From: Erythrocercus mccallii
Taxonomy: Eukaryota; Chordata; Aves; Passeriformes; Dicruridae
DNA length: 64,000 bases
Direction of reading: 5' to 3'
NCBI GenBank assembly: GCA_013397435.1
Contig: VZRG01000348.1
Span: 1-64,000 of the forward strand
Under the pieces are notes generated by a model, which had not been told where the DNA came from, searched no databases, and saw only the letters and a program-made list of their open reading frames with translations. The translations under genes and the position numbers were made by a program. Positions 37,182 through 48,420 of this stretch are shown piece by piece; position 1 is the first letter of the stretch; every line of letters begins with the position of its first letter.

Positions 37182-37257
37182 TTGCTGTCACACTCCAGTC
37201 CTGGGAAAGGCACTTAACCTCTGTGAGATTCAGCCCTGACCTCTGCAAAAGAAGGAG
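37182..37257 (+). mobile_element. MIR/CORE-SINE-like fragment, old
   Basis: The stretch CTGGGAAAGGCACTTAACCT then CTGTGAGATTCAG and CTCTGCAAAAGAAGG follows the order of the MIR core (gggcaagt-cacttaacctct-ctgagcctcag-...-ctgtaaaatgggg). It is diverged, short and has lost parts, as expected of an ancient copy. Weaker similarity may extend back to 37141 (GCTGCGTGACCT). Confidence 0.5.
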
Positions 37258-39520
37258 TGCTCTGGAAACTGGAAATGAGCTGGTTTCACTCATTAATGGG
37301 AGCTCAAAGGAGTTAAAATGGCCTATGGTCTCAATAATTTTTCCTGTTTTTCTGAAGCATTCCAAACTACCAAGGAGTGGTGCCTGCTACCTGACATGCA
37401 TCTTTCTGGCCCCTAATGAAGAATCTGATGGAGCTACACTTTCCCCCGCCTCAGCAGGCAGCCGCTCACAAGGCATTTCAGCTTTTTGTCCTGTACTGTC
37501 CAACATCCAAATGTTGATGGGGGAAATATTAAATATTTTCATATGTTTTTCCTTTGTCCTGAGACTTTGCTGGACAAGCTAGGGTCTTCCCAACTGTTCT
37601 AGTGGAACAGCATCTTCTGGTGTGCATGGATTAAATCCCAATGGCCTACTCTTAAAATTTCAGAATTTCTGCACGAAACCCTCCCTACAACAGAAGACAT
37701 TATCTCTTCTATTTGAAGATCATAGCACATTGATGTAGGTTTCACGTTAAAATGTCTCTCTCCTCTTCATAACCCTTCACATTCTCTGAGACTCGTCCCT
37801 TCATCCAGGCAAACAAGGCAGATTTACTCATCACAGATTTGGGCATATGGTTAATAACAACTCATTCATCTCCAAGGAGCAGACTGAATGCAAGCAGCAA
37901 TTACCCTAAAATCATCTTCTATCTATAGTCTCAGTTTCTGTGTTTTACTGTGTCATGTACAGAAGTGCTTCTGTTTCCCCATTGAAGACTGACGTGAATC
38001 AGCTGAGGGAGGGGAAGCACATGTTTAATTTTAACTCCTAAGTATATTTTGAAATGAGACACAAATATTTTATTGTGACTTTTCTATACAAGGTGTGATT
38101 TTATTCATTGTGCAGGAGGTCTTCCAGAATGTGAATGTATGGTGATCCCTGACATAGACAGAATATTCCTTGAAAATTTTTTACACTATCACACACTTTT
38201 AACATCTTCTTTTTAAAGAATTTATAAATTATGCCATCAAGAAACTCATAATTTCTTCTTAATGACCATTTACAATAACAAGATGGTGTTTTCTATTTTG
38301 CTGGATGCCAAAATAAATATGGAGAATAATTTAGCTTTCCTTGCATCCCTCTGTGTGAATTGTAAGTGAATGAGGCCACTGAATCTGTGAGAGTGCCAGA
38401 ATATTTTTGCTATTCAAGCAAAAGGAAAAAAGAGCAATAATTATTTTAAGTGTCCATTGAGCCACAGTGCATCAAAATGAGAATGAAATCTCAAACAGAG
38501 AAGGAGTTTCGGGGGAACATAATGATGCTGCTGCTAGAAAATTAACTGCCACATATATGCAGACTTTTCTATTTCTGTTGTCTTTCTCTTATTCTTCATT
38601 ACTTTATTATCCAGCTTCAAGTGAATATCAAGGAAGCAGTCAGCCCCATCATGAAGGCTAATATTGTATTAGATGAAAGGTACCCACAAAGATGCAACAT
38701 CCAGGGGAAAAAAACACTATGAAAAGTAAAATCCCACAACAAATAGATTTTCTTCCCACTTGAAATACAATGGAAGTGTTGCATTAGTAAATAATCCAGT
38801 GGCTTATAAAGATGTGCCTGTTATAATTAAGAGGTAGAAAAAAACCTGTATAAACCATCTTGAGGTCAATAAAGCATTACTTTACAGCTGGATGAAATTA
38901 AATCTCAGCATTGTAGTTTTTATATTATGGAGCTTCTAATAAAAGTTACTAGGTTTTTTAAAATTATATTGCCTATTATATTTCTAAGAAAGGAAGACTC
39001 AACTTTCAGAGCATCTTATTTCAGCTTGCAATCTGCATATTCTGTGCTTTTCCATTTTCCTCCTGATTTTGGGTTGTGTCTTTGAAAAGATAATTAAAAT
39101 GTATGAATTAGCTGAGGGTGAGCATTATAACCAGTGAGCTCACCAAGAGGAAGATCTTTAAACCCACAAGATGGATGAGAAGCAGTATGTACACATGATA
39201 ACATTATTATTCGTTCCATTAGGCCACTTACTGCTCTTGATCTCTGACAGAGCTCCCACTGATGTCAAATGAAGTCGTATGCATTGATCCAGGGGGAAGA
39301 AAATGCTCTTGTAGGAGGAAGATTTCTTTTCCTCACTCCCTGTGTGACAGAGAATTGATCCAAGAGTAAATGCTTTAGCTGAGGAGTTTGGTATGGTAAA
39401 GTCAAGTCCTGATTGCAAAGGGGCACTTGGGAACCTCCTGGGTAGGAGATGTGATACCCAACACTTCAATGGCCACCTACCAGCTACCTCTGATGGCCCA
39501 GGTTAGCTTTACCCACACAG
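37258..39520. other. Intergenic, no gene recognised
   Basis: AT-rich DNA with no recognisable gene, RNA or transposon. Open frames are short and unremarkable. Confidence 0.6.
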
Positions 39521-39626
39521 CATGTTTAGGCATGGATTTAGTGCCTACAGCTATGCTGATGAGCCCAGGAAACATGTTTAGGCATGGATTTAGTGCCTAC
39601 AGCTATGCTGATGAGCCCAGGAAACA
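39521..39626. repeat. Perfect 52-bp tandem duplication
   Basis: Two identical adjacent copies, 39521-39572 and 39573-39624, each starting CATGTTTAGGCATGGATTTA; the next two bases (CA) also match. No mismatch was seen, so the duplication is recent or the locus is a polymorphic minisatellite or an assembly artefact. Confidence 0.95.
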
Positions 39627-42600
39627 GCCTTGGGATTGTCCACAGGTAGAGGGAGGTGAGGTGAAAGAGTTCAGGCAGAAGGATGGAAATTGTGCATGCC
39701 ATCAGTTTTCAGCAGCCCCTTCTTCCTGCCAGTACAAATGGCACTCACTGATGCACAGGCCATGGTCCTGCAGCTGGTGGGGCTAAAAGAGCTCTCCAAA
39801 AGACCCTTTTGCTGGTGACACTGTCAGTGGTGGGAACCAACAGCCAAGGGACAGCTCACTCCCCAGGGTGAGGGCATTCGAGTCACAACTCCTCAGGAGA
39901 GGAAATCACTATAATTCTCTGCAAACTGGGCCACTGATGGAAAGGAAGATGTGGGATATGGGGGGCCAGAAGGGAAGAGAAATAAAATTTGTAGGCACTC
40001 AGGAGGTCCCTATTCTCAGGAGTCTCAGTATTTAACCTCCATCCCCCTTCACTTGTTTTGGTGAGAAGAAACGTGGACACCACAGCAGTGGCCAACTGAA
40101 GCCACTGAGGTTGGGACAGGAGTACTCAGGGTCTGCATGTGGCCCTCAGGAGGCTTCAAGGATGGGAGCTCTCTCAGGAGGAGCTGTAGCAGTGTTATCT
40201 GGAAGGAAAACTCCGCACAACAGGCTTTGGGATGCAGCAGTAAGGAACACTGACCACATGATACCAAAACCCCTTCAGATATCCTGAGCCTTTTAAAGAC
40301 CAGCCCTGAAAACTTGCTTGAACTCTAATCCTGGCACTATGTAGAACTGGACATGGCCAAACCAGTGAGGGGAAGCAGAGCACAGCAGCACAGCCGCACC
40401 CCCTCACAATGCTGCTTGGACTCCAGAGATTTTCAGGCACAGCAAACTCCGTTAAACCCCTTTGCCCTTTGAGTCATCTCTGATTTATACTCATCCCCCA
40501 CATGTAAAACATTTGTTTATTTCTGTAATATATTAAAATACAGTAACATTCCATACTTGGGGGAGAGCTTAGAGGGAGGGTAATGACTTACATATGTACT
40601 GTGCTGCACTGGATTTTTTCCAGTATCATAAATAAGAGGGAAAGCAAGATTTTACAGCTCAACCATTAATAAGAACAGTCCACTATCACATATGGAAAAA
40701 CACTTTAGTCAGTAAAAGCTGACACAACACTGATGGCATTTAGCTGTCCAGTATGAGTCATCATCATAGAATAAATTCCAAGAGAAAATATTATATCATT
40801 AGTTTGCTTGTAACCCTATTGCAGGCAGCTGCAAATAAATATTTGCTTTGGTCTGCTCTAACACAGGATAGCACAGTTCGAGAAATAAATTAATTAAACT
40901 GTGGGTATAAGACAAACACACTCGATGGTTGACTTGCAGGCATTCCTTTGTATTACATACAGGTAACTCTTTTTGTGCTTTTTTTCCTCCTCTCCCATGC
41001 TAGGTGGTTTGAAGAAAGGAAAACTGAACACACGATACATGGGAGTCAGTGCTCTTTTAAGAAATTGGCATAAGCTTCTTCACAGCATAAAAATCCCCAG
41101 CATCCTTGGGAAGACACTCAAACCCTCGAATGGAATAGTCTGAAAGGCAGAAAGCTTCAACAACCATCCAGCTCCCAGGTTTGGATAGGAAATCATAGAA
41201 CAGTTATGCCAATGTCTCTATTCCCCACTTCTGGAGGGTAAAGCACCATCTTTCTTTCACGTTTCTGCTGCTAACAGAAGTACTCTTCAATCTCTGACAC
41301 AAAGTTCCTCTCTGGGCTTGTTTACAGACCATGCCTATTATCTTCCTTTGCAGTCTTAGGAAGCACAAAAGCTGCACTTGCTGCCCTCGGGCACCTGTGG
41401 CAGCACAGCTGGGAGCCCATTTGAAGTAGGTTTCCTGCATGAAGATGTGTGGCTCTGAGAGGTGGCTCAGGTCTGAAAACACTGAGTTTTTCTTGTTGAC
41501 TTGGGTGACTAAGCTCCAAGCTCCATGAAACCTTTACAGCATGCCTGGTGTTAGGTATGGAGGGTCTGGCTGCCAGCATCTATGTGGGATGTAAGAACCT
41601 AAACACAAGCATAGATCCCAGCCCTTTGGCCTTCCCTAAAAAGATAGCTGAGCTTGGTGCCTGCCTATTTGTGCAGCGCTGCCAATAAAATCAGAGCTCA
41701 GAGTCATCGACACCTTCTGTAGCTCATCATTAACACTGCTTGCATGCATTTACCCATGCCTTGGGAGAATCAAAGGACAAGTTTTGCATAAATGTATTAG
41801 CAGAACCATCATCAGTAAACAGCTGATTTTGTTAGTACTCAGTATTTGCCTTTAAACATCCTCCAGGTTGTGCCACTCTGAGACAGCACTCTCCTTTGAG
41901 TGTAGTAGCTTGCACCACCATAAGTGTGTGCAAAGTCATAGTCTGAGGTAAGACTACACCTGGGCTCAGTCTTTTCTCACTAATTTATTCTTATAAATAA
42001 GGGTATTTCCTCTTCTTAAACTAATCAAGAGGGGGAAAAAAATAATGTTTTAGGAAGCTACATGCTGTTAAATTCTTGTACTGGTAAATAGCAAGTAGCT
42101 TTTAAAAGCTGATAGACCTGAAATCTTGTCTGAGCTTCCAGAAAGAGCTGATCACAGGCACCACTATCTTCAACATTCAGCAAACAGCAGAGCAGGCAAT
42201 ATGCTCATCACCGCTGTTACATGCATTTTGATGATACCTCGGAACTCTGGGCCCAAATCTTTCATTCCATTGAGCTTGAAGAATGAGTGAATTTAACTGT
42301 CCATGATCCAGGGTAACAAGGGAGTTGGTTCGCCAAGCAAAAAAATTGCAGAAATTAGGGGTAGAGCGAGAGACTCTGCTGGGAGGCTTGAGCTTTGTGT
42401 AGCACAAAAGCAATTCTCAGATACAAGGTGACCTTGAAAGTCATTCAGCTCATGTTCACATCAGCTAATTAGCCTAACTGGCTCCTCCATGGGAAGGAGC
42501 TCGTGCCTCTGCGTGTCTAACCTGCACCTTGGATAAAACAACAGGAAATATTAATTCTGTTCTCAAGACCTAGATGTGTGGGGAGTAGCAATAGGTGGGG

Positions 42601-44669
42601 GACGAAGAAAAAAGGAAGAGATGTAGCAATAAAAACACAGCTATTTCTTCGTGGTGATCCTCCATCTCAGCTTTTGTGCTGACTGCAGCAGATTAGGACA
42701 AGGGCTGTCCTGCTCTCAAATGGCTCTTGCTGCAAATAGCCACTATCCGTGCAACAGAAGCACTGCAGAAAAGCCAAGCCGAGCATCGCTAGGAGGTCAT
42801 GGTAATCATGGGAACAGAACTGTCTCTGAAGTGCTATGTAGGTGACAAAAACGGGAACAGAAAGGTTAGGAATATAGACAAAAATAAACAGGCCAGTCTC
42901 TTGGGCCAAGCCATCTAATATAGCACAACTCGTTTGAACCTAAGCCAAGGGACTCCTGTCTAGCGAACCTGATTAATCAGCAGGGACGGTCCTAATCTCA
43001 GCCACTACCCAGAAAAAGAGTAAAATAAATCCCAAATAGCTGCTTTTGATAAATGAGGGGGTTATAGTGCCCTCCTAACCTTATCACACTAGCACTGGTA
43101 ATTTCATCTGCACAGACACTGTAGAATATTTTGGACATCTGAAGCCTCTCTGTTCCTTTTAAGTTCACAGCTTTGCTCTGCTATAGTCTTACTAAGAAAC
43201 ATGTAGCAATACCTTTGCTTGGATAAATAATTACATTCTCACAAGGTTTCCATATAAGGGCATATTATTGATTAAATTAACAAAATCATTTTTCTCTACA
43301 GTCATGTCTATATGTTATGCCAGACCTCAGATTTATTTTGGATACTGCCAGCAGGAAACTTTGTTAATGAAATAGAAAAGGGAATTGTATAGATTCTTGG
43401 ATTACACAAAAGAAAAGATTCCTGATATTTGCATCCAAATCATACTGGATTTTTTGGGAGATTTCAGCACTTAATATCTCTTTGTTCCTTATCAACATAT
43501 AGTAGAAAGGAACAAATTAGCTTCCCAGAAATTGCCTGATGGTTCTAATACCACTGACGCCAGAGGAAATGTCAAGAAAATCAGTCACCATATTCCAGAG
43601 GAATTACTGCCTTTGAAGCAAGCTATTAGACACTCAGCCTTCCCACACTCCACTTTGCAAGAATATAGGGGCTGGCGATTGACAGGAATACATCAGTTTT
43701 TCACCCAGACATTTTCCTCACAAACATTTCCTAGCTAATTCATGGGGTAATTCCTTCCCCTCCCTAACTCACTCAATTTGTTAGGTGCCTGAATGCTCTT
43801 CTTCTTTGATTAAGAGTGCAAACTTTCAGCGACAAAAACAATATTCCCTTTGTCTTTGTGCAGCACCACACACAAGAATAGGCCTTGATAGGTAATTAGA
43901 ATAATGACCATAATGGCTTAGCAAACAGAATGAACTCTTGACTGCAATTGCAGAGGATCTCTCGCCTTAGCTATTAAGAGGGTGCTACGGAATCGAGGTT
44001 GTTGTCTCTGCAGGTGATCAGCAATTTAACAACAGTGCATTGCACAGTTTTCATCTCAGAGATAGCCAAGCATGCAGTGTATTCTTTATGAGTCTAATTG
44101 GAACAACTACAAATCTCTCGTTCAGATCATTCAGATAAACAGAGGTGTCTGGGTTTATCAGGAATATTGTCTTTCCTCTGGCCAAGTAATAAGTGAGATA
44201 ATACCAAGGATTGGTTCAGGGCCTTTGATCTGTAATTCATTAAATAAAATTTACTCCTCCTCACTAGTGAGAAGTATTGTTACAGAGCCAAATAGATTGT
44301 TCCTGTGATGTTTGTGATGACATTTGCTGTTTCTCATGGGATCAGCAGTTTGAGTCATTTTGCATGTCTAGATAGCAGTGGAGAAGAGGGATGACTCTCT
44401 TTCAAACAGGGATAGCTGCATTCAAAAGGAAAAGCAGATACATTTTCAATTCCTAACCATGGTGGCTTCATCTGTAAAGCAAATACTTGATAAGGCATGC
44501 CCTAATTACTGTGATTTGGATATCAGGTGAATGGAAAGCTGGCTGTATTGCCAGAGCGGTGGGCAGTGATTTGGAGTCCAGCTGGAGGAGTTTTTCAGGT
44601 TTTGATTCAGGAACAGGACTTAACAGGACAGCTTGCCTCATCAGTGAGGTCATCAGTGGTACTAAGTCG
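39627..44669. other. Intergenic, no gene recognised
   Basis: No recognisable gene. Bases about 39900-40450 are moderately GC-rich with no coding signal. The remainder is ordinary AT-rich intergenic sequence without identifiable transposons. Confidence 0.55.
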
Positions 44670-44936
44670 TGCACAGGGATGTAAGGAGGCTGCAGAAGTG
44701 GTCCAACAGGAACATTATGGAGTCAAGCAGGGGAAATGCAATGCCCTGCCCCTAGGGGAATAACTCCGTGAACCAGTGGAGGCTGGGAGCAGCCAGGTGG
44801 AAAGCAGATCTGCAAAAAAGGATCTGGCTGTCCTGGTGTCCAACAAGGTGACCATGAGCCAGCTGCACTTTATGGCAGCAGAGGAGATGAGCCTCACCCT
44901 GGGCTGCATGAGCAGGAGCACAGCTAGCCCTCTTTT
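44670..44936 (+). mobile_element. CR1 LINE fragment, ORF2 C-terminal part
   Basis: Diverged CR1 ORF2 sequence. Recognisable words are GGAACATTATGGAGTCAAGC, GGAAAGCAGATCTGC, GATCTGGCTGTCCTGGTGTC and AACAAGGTGACCATGAGCCA, then CCTGGGCTGCATGAG, in the order of the CR1 region just downstream of the reverse-transcriptase catalytic core. It carries indels and no intact frame, so it is a dead fossil. Confidence 0.8.
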
Positions 44937-45327
44937 GCTCCTTGTATTCCATGTTGGATTAGTAGTCCTGCTGTCCACAGTTGGTCTGCATACCCAGGTA
45001 TGCTGCATGTTTACACAATCCAGCAGATGCCTTGTGTGTGGCAATTTCCTTTCGATTTCAGCAGGTGCAATCTCTGCTCGGGTTGCGATACTCAACTCAT
45101 CCCAGGGGGTGACGAGGAGAGAGAGCTCTGCAGCAGGCTGCACTCGCTCAGCCTGCAGATTCCTTTTACACGAGCTAAGTTTGGGCACAGAGCTCTTAAA
45201 TAAGCTCTTGAACTTTCCATTCCCTTTTTGGGCTAGATTATCCCAGAGACTGAGGCAAATAACTACCTGGCTCCTCTCATCAGCGGGGGATGTTCAGCAT
45301 CTTGCAGACTCAGTCCTCCAGATACAC
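44937..45327. other. Spacer between two opposed CR1 pieces
   Basis: About 390 bp of unrecognised, moderately GC-rich sequence between a plus-oriented and a minus-oriented CR1 fragment. A plus-strand open frame (44776-45414, 212 codons) runs from the first CR1 piece into this spacer, and a minus-strand one (44715-45188) overlaps it; neither looks like a host protein. Confidence 0.5.
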
Positions 45328-45510
45328 AATCACAGAATCACAGAGTGGGTTGAATTGAAGGGACAACAGTGGGTCATCTGCTCCAGTCTCCCTGCTCAGG
45401 CAGGGTTATCCTAGAGCACATGGCACAGGACTGTGTCCAGGCAGTTCTTGGATATCTTCAGTGAGGGAGACTTCATAACCTCCCTGGGCAATCTGTTCCA
45501 TATATTACAC
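45328..45510 (-). mobile_element. CR1 LINE fragment, 3' end
   Basis: Reverse-oriented CR1 3' end. On the plus strand it opens with AATCACAGAATCACAGAGTG, the complement of the CR1 terminal octamer repeats, followed by CCCTGCTCAGGCAGGGTTAT, CTAGAGCACATGGCACAGGA, GTGTCCAGGCAGTTCTTGGA and CAGTGAGGGAGACTTCATAA. Similarity fades after CCTCCCTGGGCAATCTGTTC at about 45500. Confidence 0.92.
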
Positions 45511-47440
45511 ATCTCTGGTGTGGAGAGGAGGCCTGGTTTTGGCTGACATGGGAATTTGTTCCTATTGCTCATGTGTGAGACAGGAAAAAGCTCTCTATTC
45601 AAATCTACTGCCAATGGGATATCACAAGGAATATCATACTAATGAGGCACTTTATAACAAAACCCAGTTGAGACTTTTGTTATGGCCAAATCAGTCTCAA
45701 TGTTAACAATTCCCTGTGGCTTGTACATGCTTGTGATTATCGTGGGTATGAGTGCGGTCACTGACTCCAAACACTGCCGTCCGCTTGCATGCCCCAGCTT
45801 GGAGGCATTCAGTCACAACCCCCCGATCTGCTGAGAATCTGCAAATGGGAGTGAGCAAGTTCTCACGTGCAAAAGCAGGGAAGTGGAAAGCATTCAAACC
45901 CGCTTGGGTATGCTTGCATAAACCTTTTATGGCACACACTAACAGTTTGCAATTAAGCGAAAGGAGGAGAATCTAGACTGGCCCCATGATTCAATTGCAA
46001 TGGCATTTTATGGAGTAAAGGGGGTCTTCGAAACTGACCTCAAGAGGTGGGTGAGAAAGTCATTCACTTTTGTACACACACCAGAGCACACTTGGAAAGA
46101 TCCAGTCTGGCCAATTTAAGCACTTAGTTTGTACATAGGTGTAAGATGCACGGTTTCGTCTGCTCGAATGTGCACTGTGCCTGCCTATGTCTGACATTGC
46201 CTGGACTCATAGAGGAGAGCATTGAGCTTATTTTAAGGTATGGCTGCCCTTTACTAAGAGACTTGTGTTAAACAGGTCACAAGAATGGCTTCCTAAAAGT
46301 GCCTCTCCCTGCCCATTGACTAAGAAGCGTGACTAGGTCTGACCAGATGACCCACCCAAAACCAGATTTTATTAGAAGATGAGGAGAGATAAATCATACC
46401 ATAGTCCTTTGAGCATCCCATAGTATCAGTCCTTAAGGGGTTCCAGCAGGAGAGCCCATGTCCCAGCACATGTCCCAGTGGCCTACACTCAGGTGAAATG
46501 TCTCTCTGGCTTGTGCTTACTGTGGGTCGTCTTCTGTTGTCTTTGGAAGGCTGCTTCAGTGAGTGCCTGCAATATCAGCACCAGCTAAGGGTCTGAAGGA
46601 GGCAGGCTGCTTCCCAGCCACTGCCAGTCAAAAATGTAGCTAAAAGGAGAGCTTTATCAGCTGTTCAGAGCCATAATTGTATAAAAGATATGATCCAGCA
46701 AGACAAATTAAGAACCAGAACAAGTCAGAATTATCACTCACGTTGTTGGAAAAACCCTCTGTCCACTGATAACCCAGAGCTTTTGCCACATATGCAGCCC
46801 CTTATTCAAGGGGTTAAGTGATTTCTTTGGCTGTGCACACAGGACAGGGTTAGCTGGATTGCATCTCTTCTCATAGAAAGACTGTGCTCAGCAGTTTGTT
46901 ATGGCATCCTCTTGAGTGCAAGTCATACAGTAAAAGTTGCAAGAGTAGTTTCTATTATAAAGCCTTGCTTTCACGGCACGCCAAAAATGTTGCCTTTTCA
47001 GATTGGGCGTTCCAAGGTTGATTGCAATCCAAAGGTCACTGCTGAAAAGTCAGAGCAAAAGGATTTGCTTAGTTGTGAGCTGTGATTGGCCCTGTACATG
47101 CAAGGAACTCACCCATTTTCAACATCCTCTACTGTCCTTTGAAGCATGTACCACAGACCAGTGTGATAGAGCCCTGATATGGGATAACATGAACCACCAG
47201 GATGAGCTGATGGATCAATCATTATGTTCTCAAAACCCTGTCACATTTATAAGCATTGTTGTGAACCTGGGACCAAACCTGAAATTCCAGGGAAATTAAA
47301 GTCCAGACATTTTTCAAATCTTTCCTGATAGGGCTGCATATGAGATACCGGCTTGTCTGACAGCATGAACTTTAAGGCGACATCGTGTACAAAGTGTCTT
47401 TGAACATTGCATCCCCCCCATGGAATCAGCAGTCATTCTA
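45511..47440. other. Intergenic, no gene recognised
   Basis: Ordinary intergenic sequence. No gene, structured RNA or further transposon was recognised. Confidence 0.6.
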
Positions 47441-47571
47441 AAAAGACTTAAAAATGGCTTAAATGCTTTAAGCACCTAGAAGACTTAATAAGGATTTAAG
47501 TTGGCTCTAATGCTTACATTGTGCTACCTTAAAGATTTAAGGCAGCTTAATTTCTTATGTGCCTTAAGAAG
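47441..47571. repeat. Cluster of CTTAA/TTAAG palindromes
   Basis: About nine CTTAA or TTAAG words in about 120 bp, arranged as short inverted repeats: GCTTAAA-tgc-TTTAAGC at 47457-47473, ACTTAA/TTAAGT arms at 47483-47501, and CCTTAAA-ga-TTTAAGG at 47527-47542. The arms are exact. A related CTTAAG palindrome follows at about 47562. I do not recognise this as a named repeat. Confidence 0.75.
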
Positions 47572-47843
47572 TTAGAGTAACAATCACTTTGTCTTCACAA
47601 AGCCCAAATAATCGGGATTTATTTGGTGAAACACTTCAGGGAGGTCTTCAAATCACCTCTTTTCTGAGGCTACTAGAGATGGCTTCAGAAAGGGTGACCT
47701 GGCACCACCTGCTTAGAGTTTTGCCTGCCTACCTAAATATCCACCACTTTTGCCTGGCACCAGCACCTCACTACTTAAGGTTTATCCCATCCTAGCATGT
47801 ACATGCTATAGGCCTGAGAAAAGCTCTTACCTCCCTCTTGTTC

Positions 47844-47993
47844 CTGTGGGAAACTGAGGCACTGTTAGGCAGGATTTGCCCAAGATATCACAGGAAGCCT
47901 GATGAAATGAAGAAACTTGAACCTGGTTCTTTCACCCACCAAGTCCCTGGGTGCTGGGTCTCCCTCTGACCATAACAGCTGTACTGTCTTCCC
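47844..47993 (-). mobile_element. MIR/CORE-SINE-like fragment, old
   Basis: Plus strand shows GTGGGAAACTGAGGCACTGT, then GGATTTGCCCAAGATATCAC, AGGAAGCCTGATGA, AACTTGAACCTGGTTCT and CATAACAGCTGTACTGTCTT. This is the order of the reverse-complemented MIR consensus (gaaactgaggca, cttgcccaaggtcaca, ttcgaacccagg, ttaaccactacactatactgtct). About 150 bp are covered, so this is a better preserved copy than the one near 37.2 kb. MIR-type SINEs predate the amniotes, and few copies survive recognisably in birds. Confidence 0.7.
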
Positions 47994-48317
47994 AGCACTG
48001 GTTTATTTTCTTTTAAAGCACTGCTCTTAACTCAGCTCCATAGGCAAGAATGAAACTGCACTGATGGGAGTTTGGACTATTATCGTTCTAACTTGGGGCA
48101 GCCCCCCTTCTCTGGTACCCATCTATTTCTTTATGGCCAAAATCCATTTTCACCTAAACCCCTGTCCCCCCCGACCCTGCTTTCTGCTTTATCCTGCAGA
48201 AGCCATGAAGGCATCTTTTGCCATCTGGGCAGAGCATCTTCTGAGAATTTCTCTTCTTCACTCTGAGAAGACAGCTTGCCTCAGGAACTTTTCCTGCTGC
48301 TAGAGTTTGGGACTGCA
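47994..48317. other. Intergenic spacer, nothing recognised
   Basis: About 320 bp between the MIR-like piece and the next CR1 fragment. It holds short overlapping open frames without protein-family character. Confidence 0.6.
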
Positions 48318-48420
48318 GTCTGGACATGGACCTGGGCAACCAGCCCTGTTTCAGCAGGGGGCTTGAACTAGATGATCCCCAGATATCCTGCCCAACCACA
48401 GCCATCCTGTTATGCTGTAG
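48318..48420 (+). mobile_element. CR1 LINE fragment, extreme 3' end
   Basis: Diverged CR1 tail: CCTGGGCAACCAGCCCTGTT, CAGCAGGGGGCTTGAACTAG and ATGATCCCCAGATATCCTG, followed by CCAACC and CCATCCTGTTATGCTGTA, the decayed terminal repeat. About 100 bp, strongly truncated. Confidence 0.8.

Noticed and set aside
44776..45414. 212-codon plus-strand frame
   Set aside because: Starts within a CR1 ORF2 fragment and runs into unrelated spacer and a reverse CR1 piece; not a host gene.
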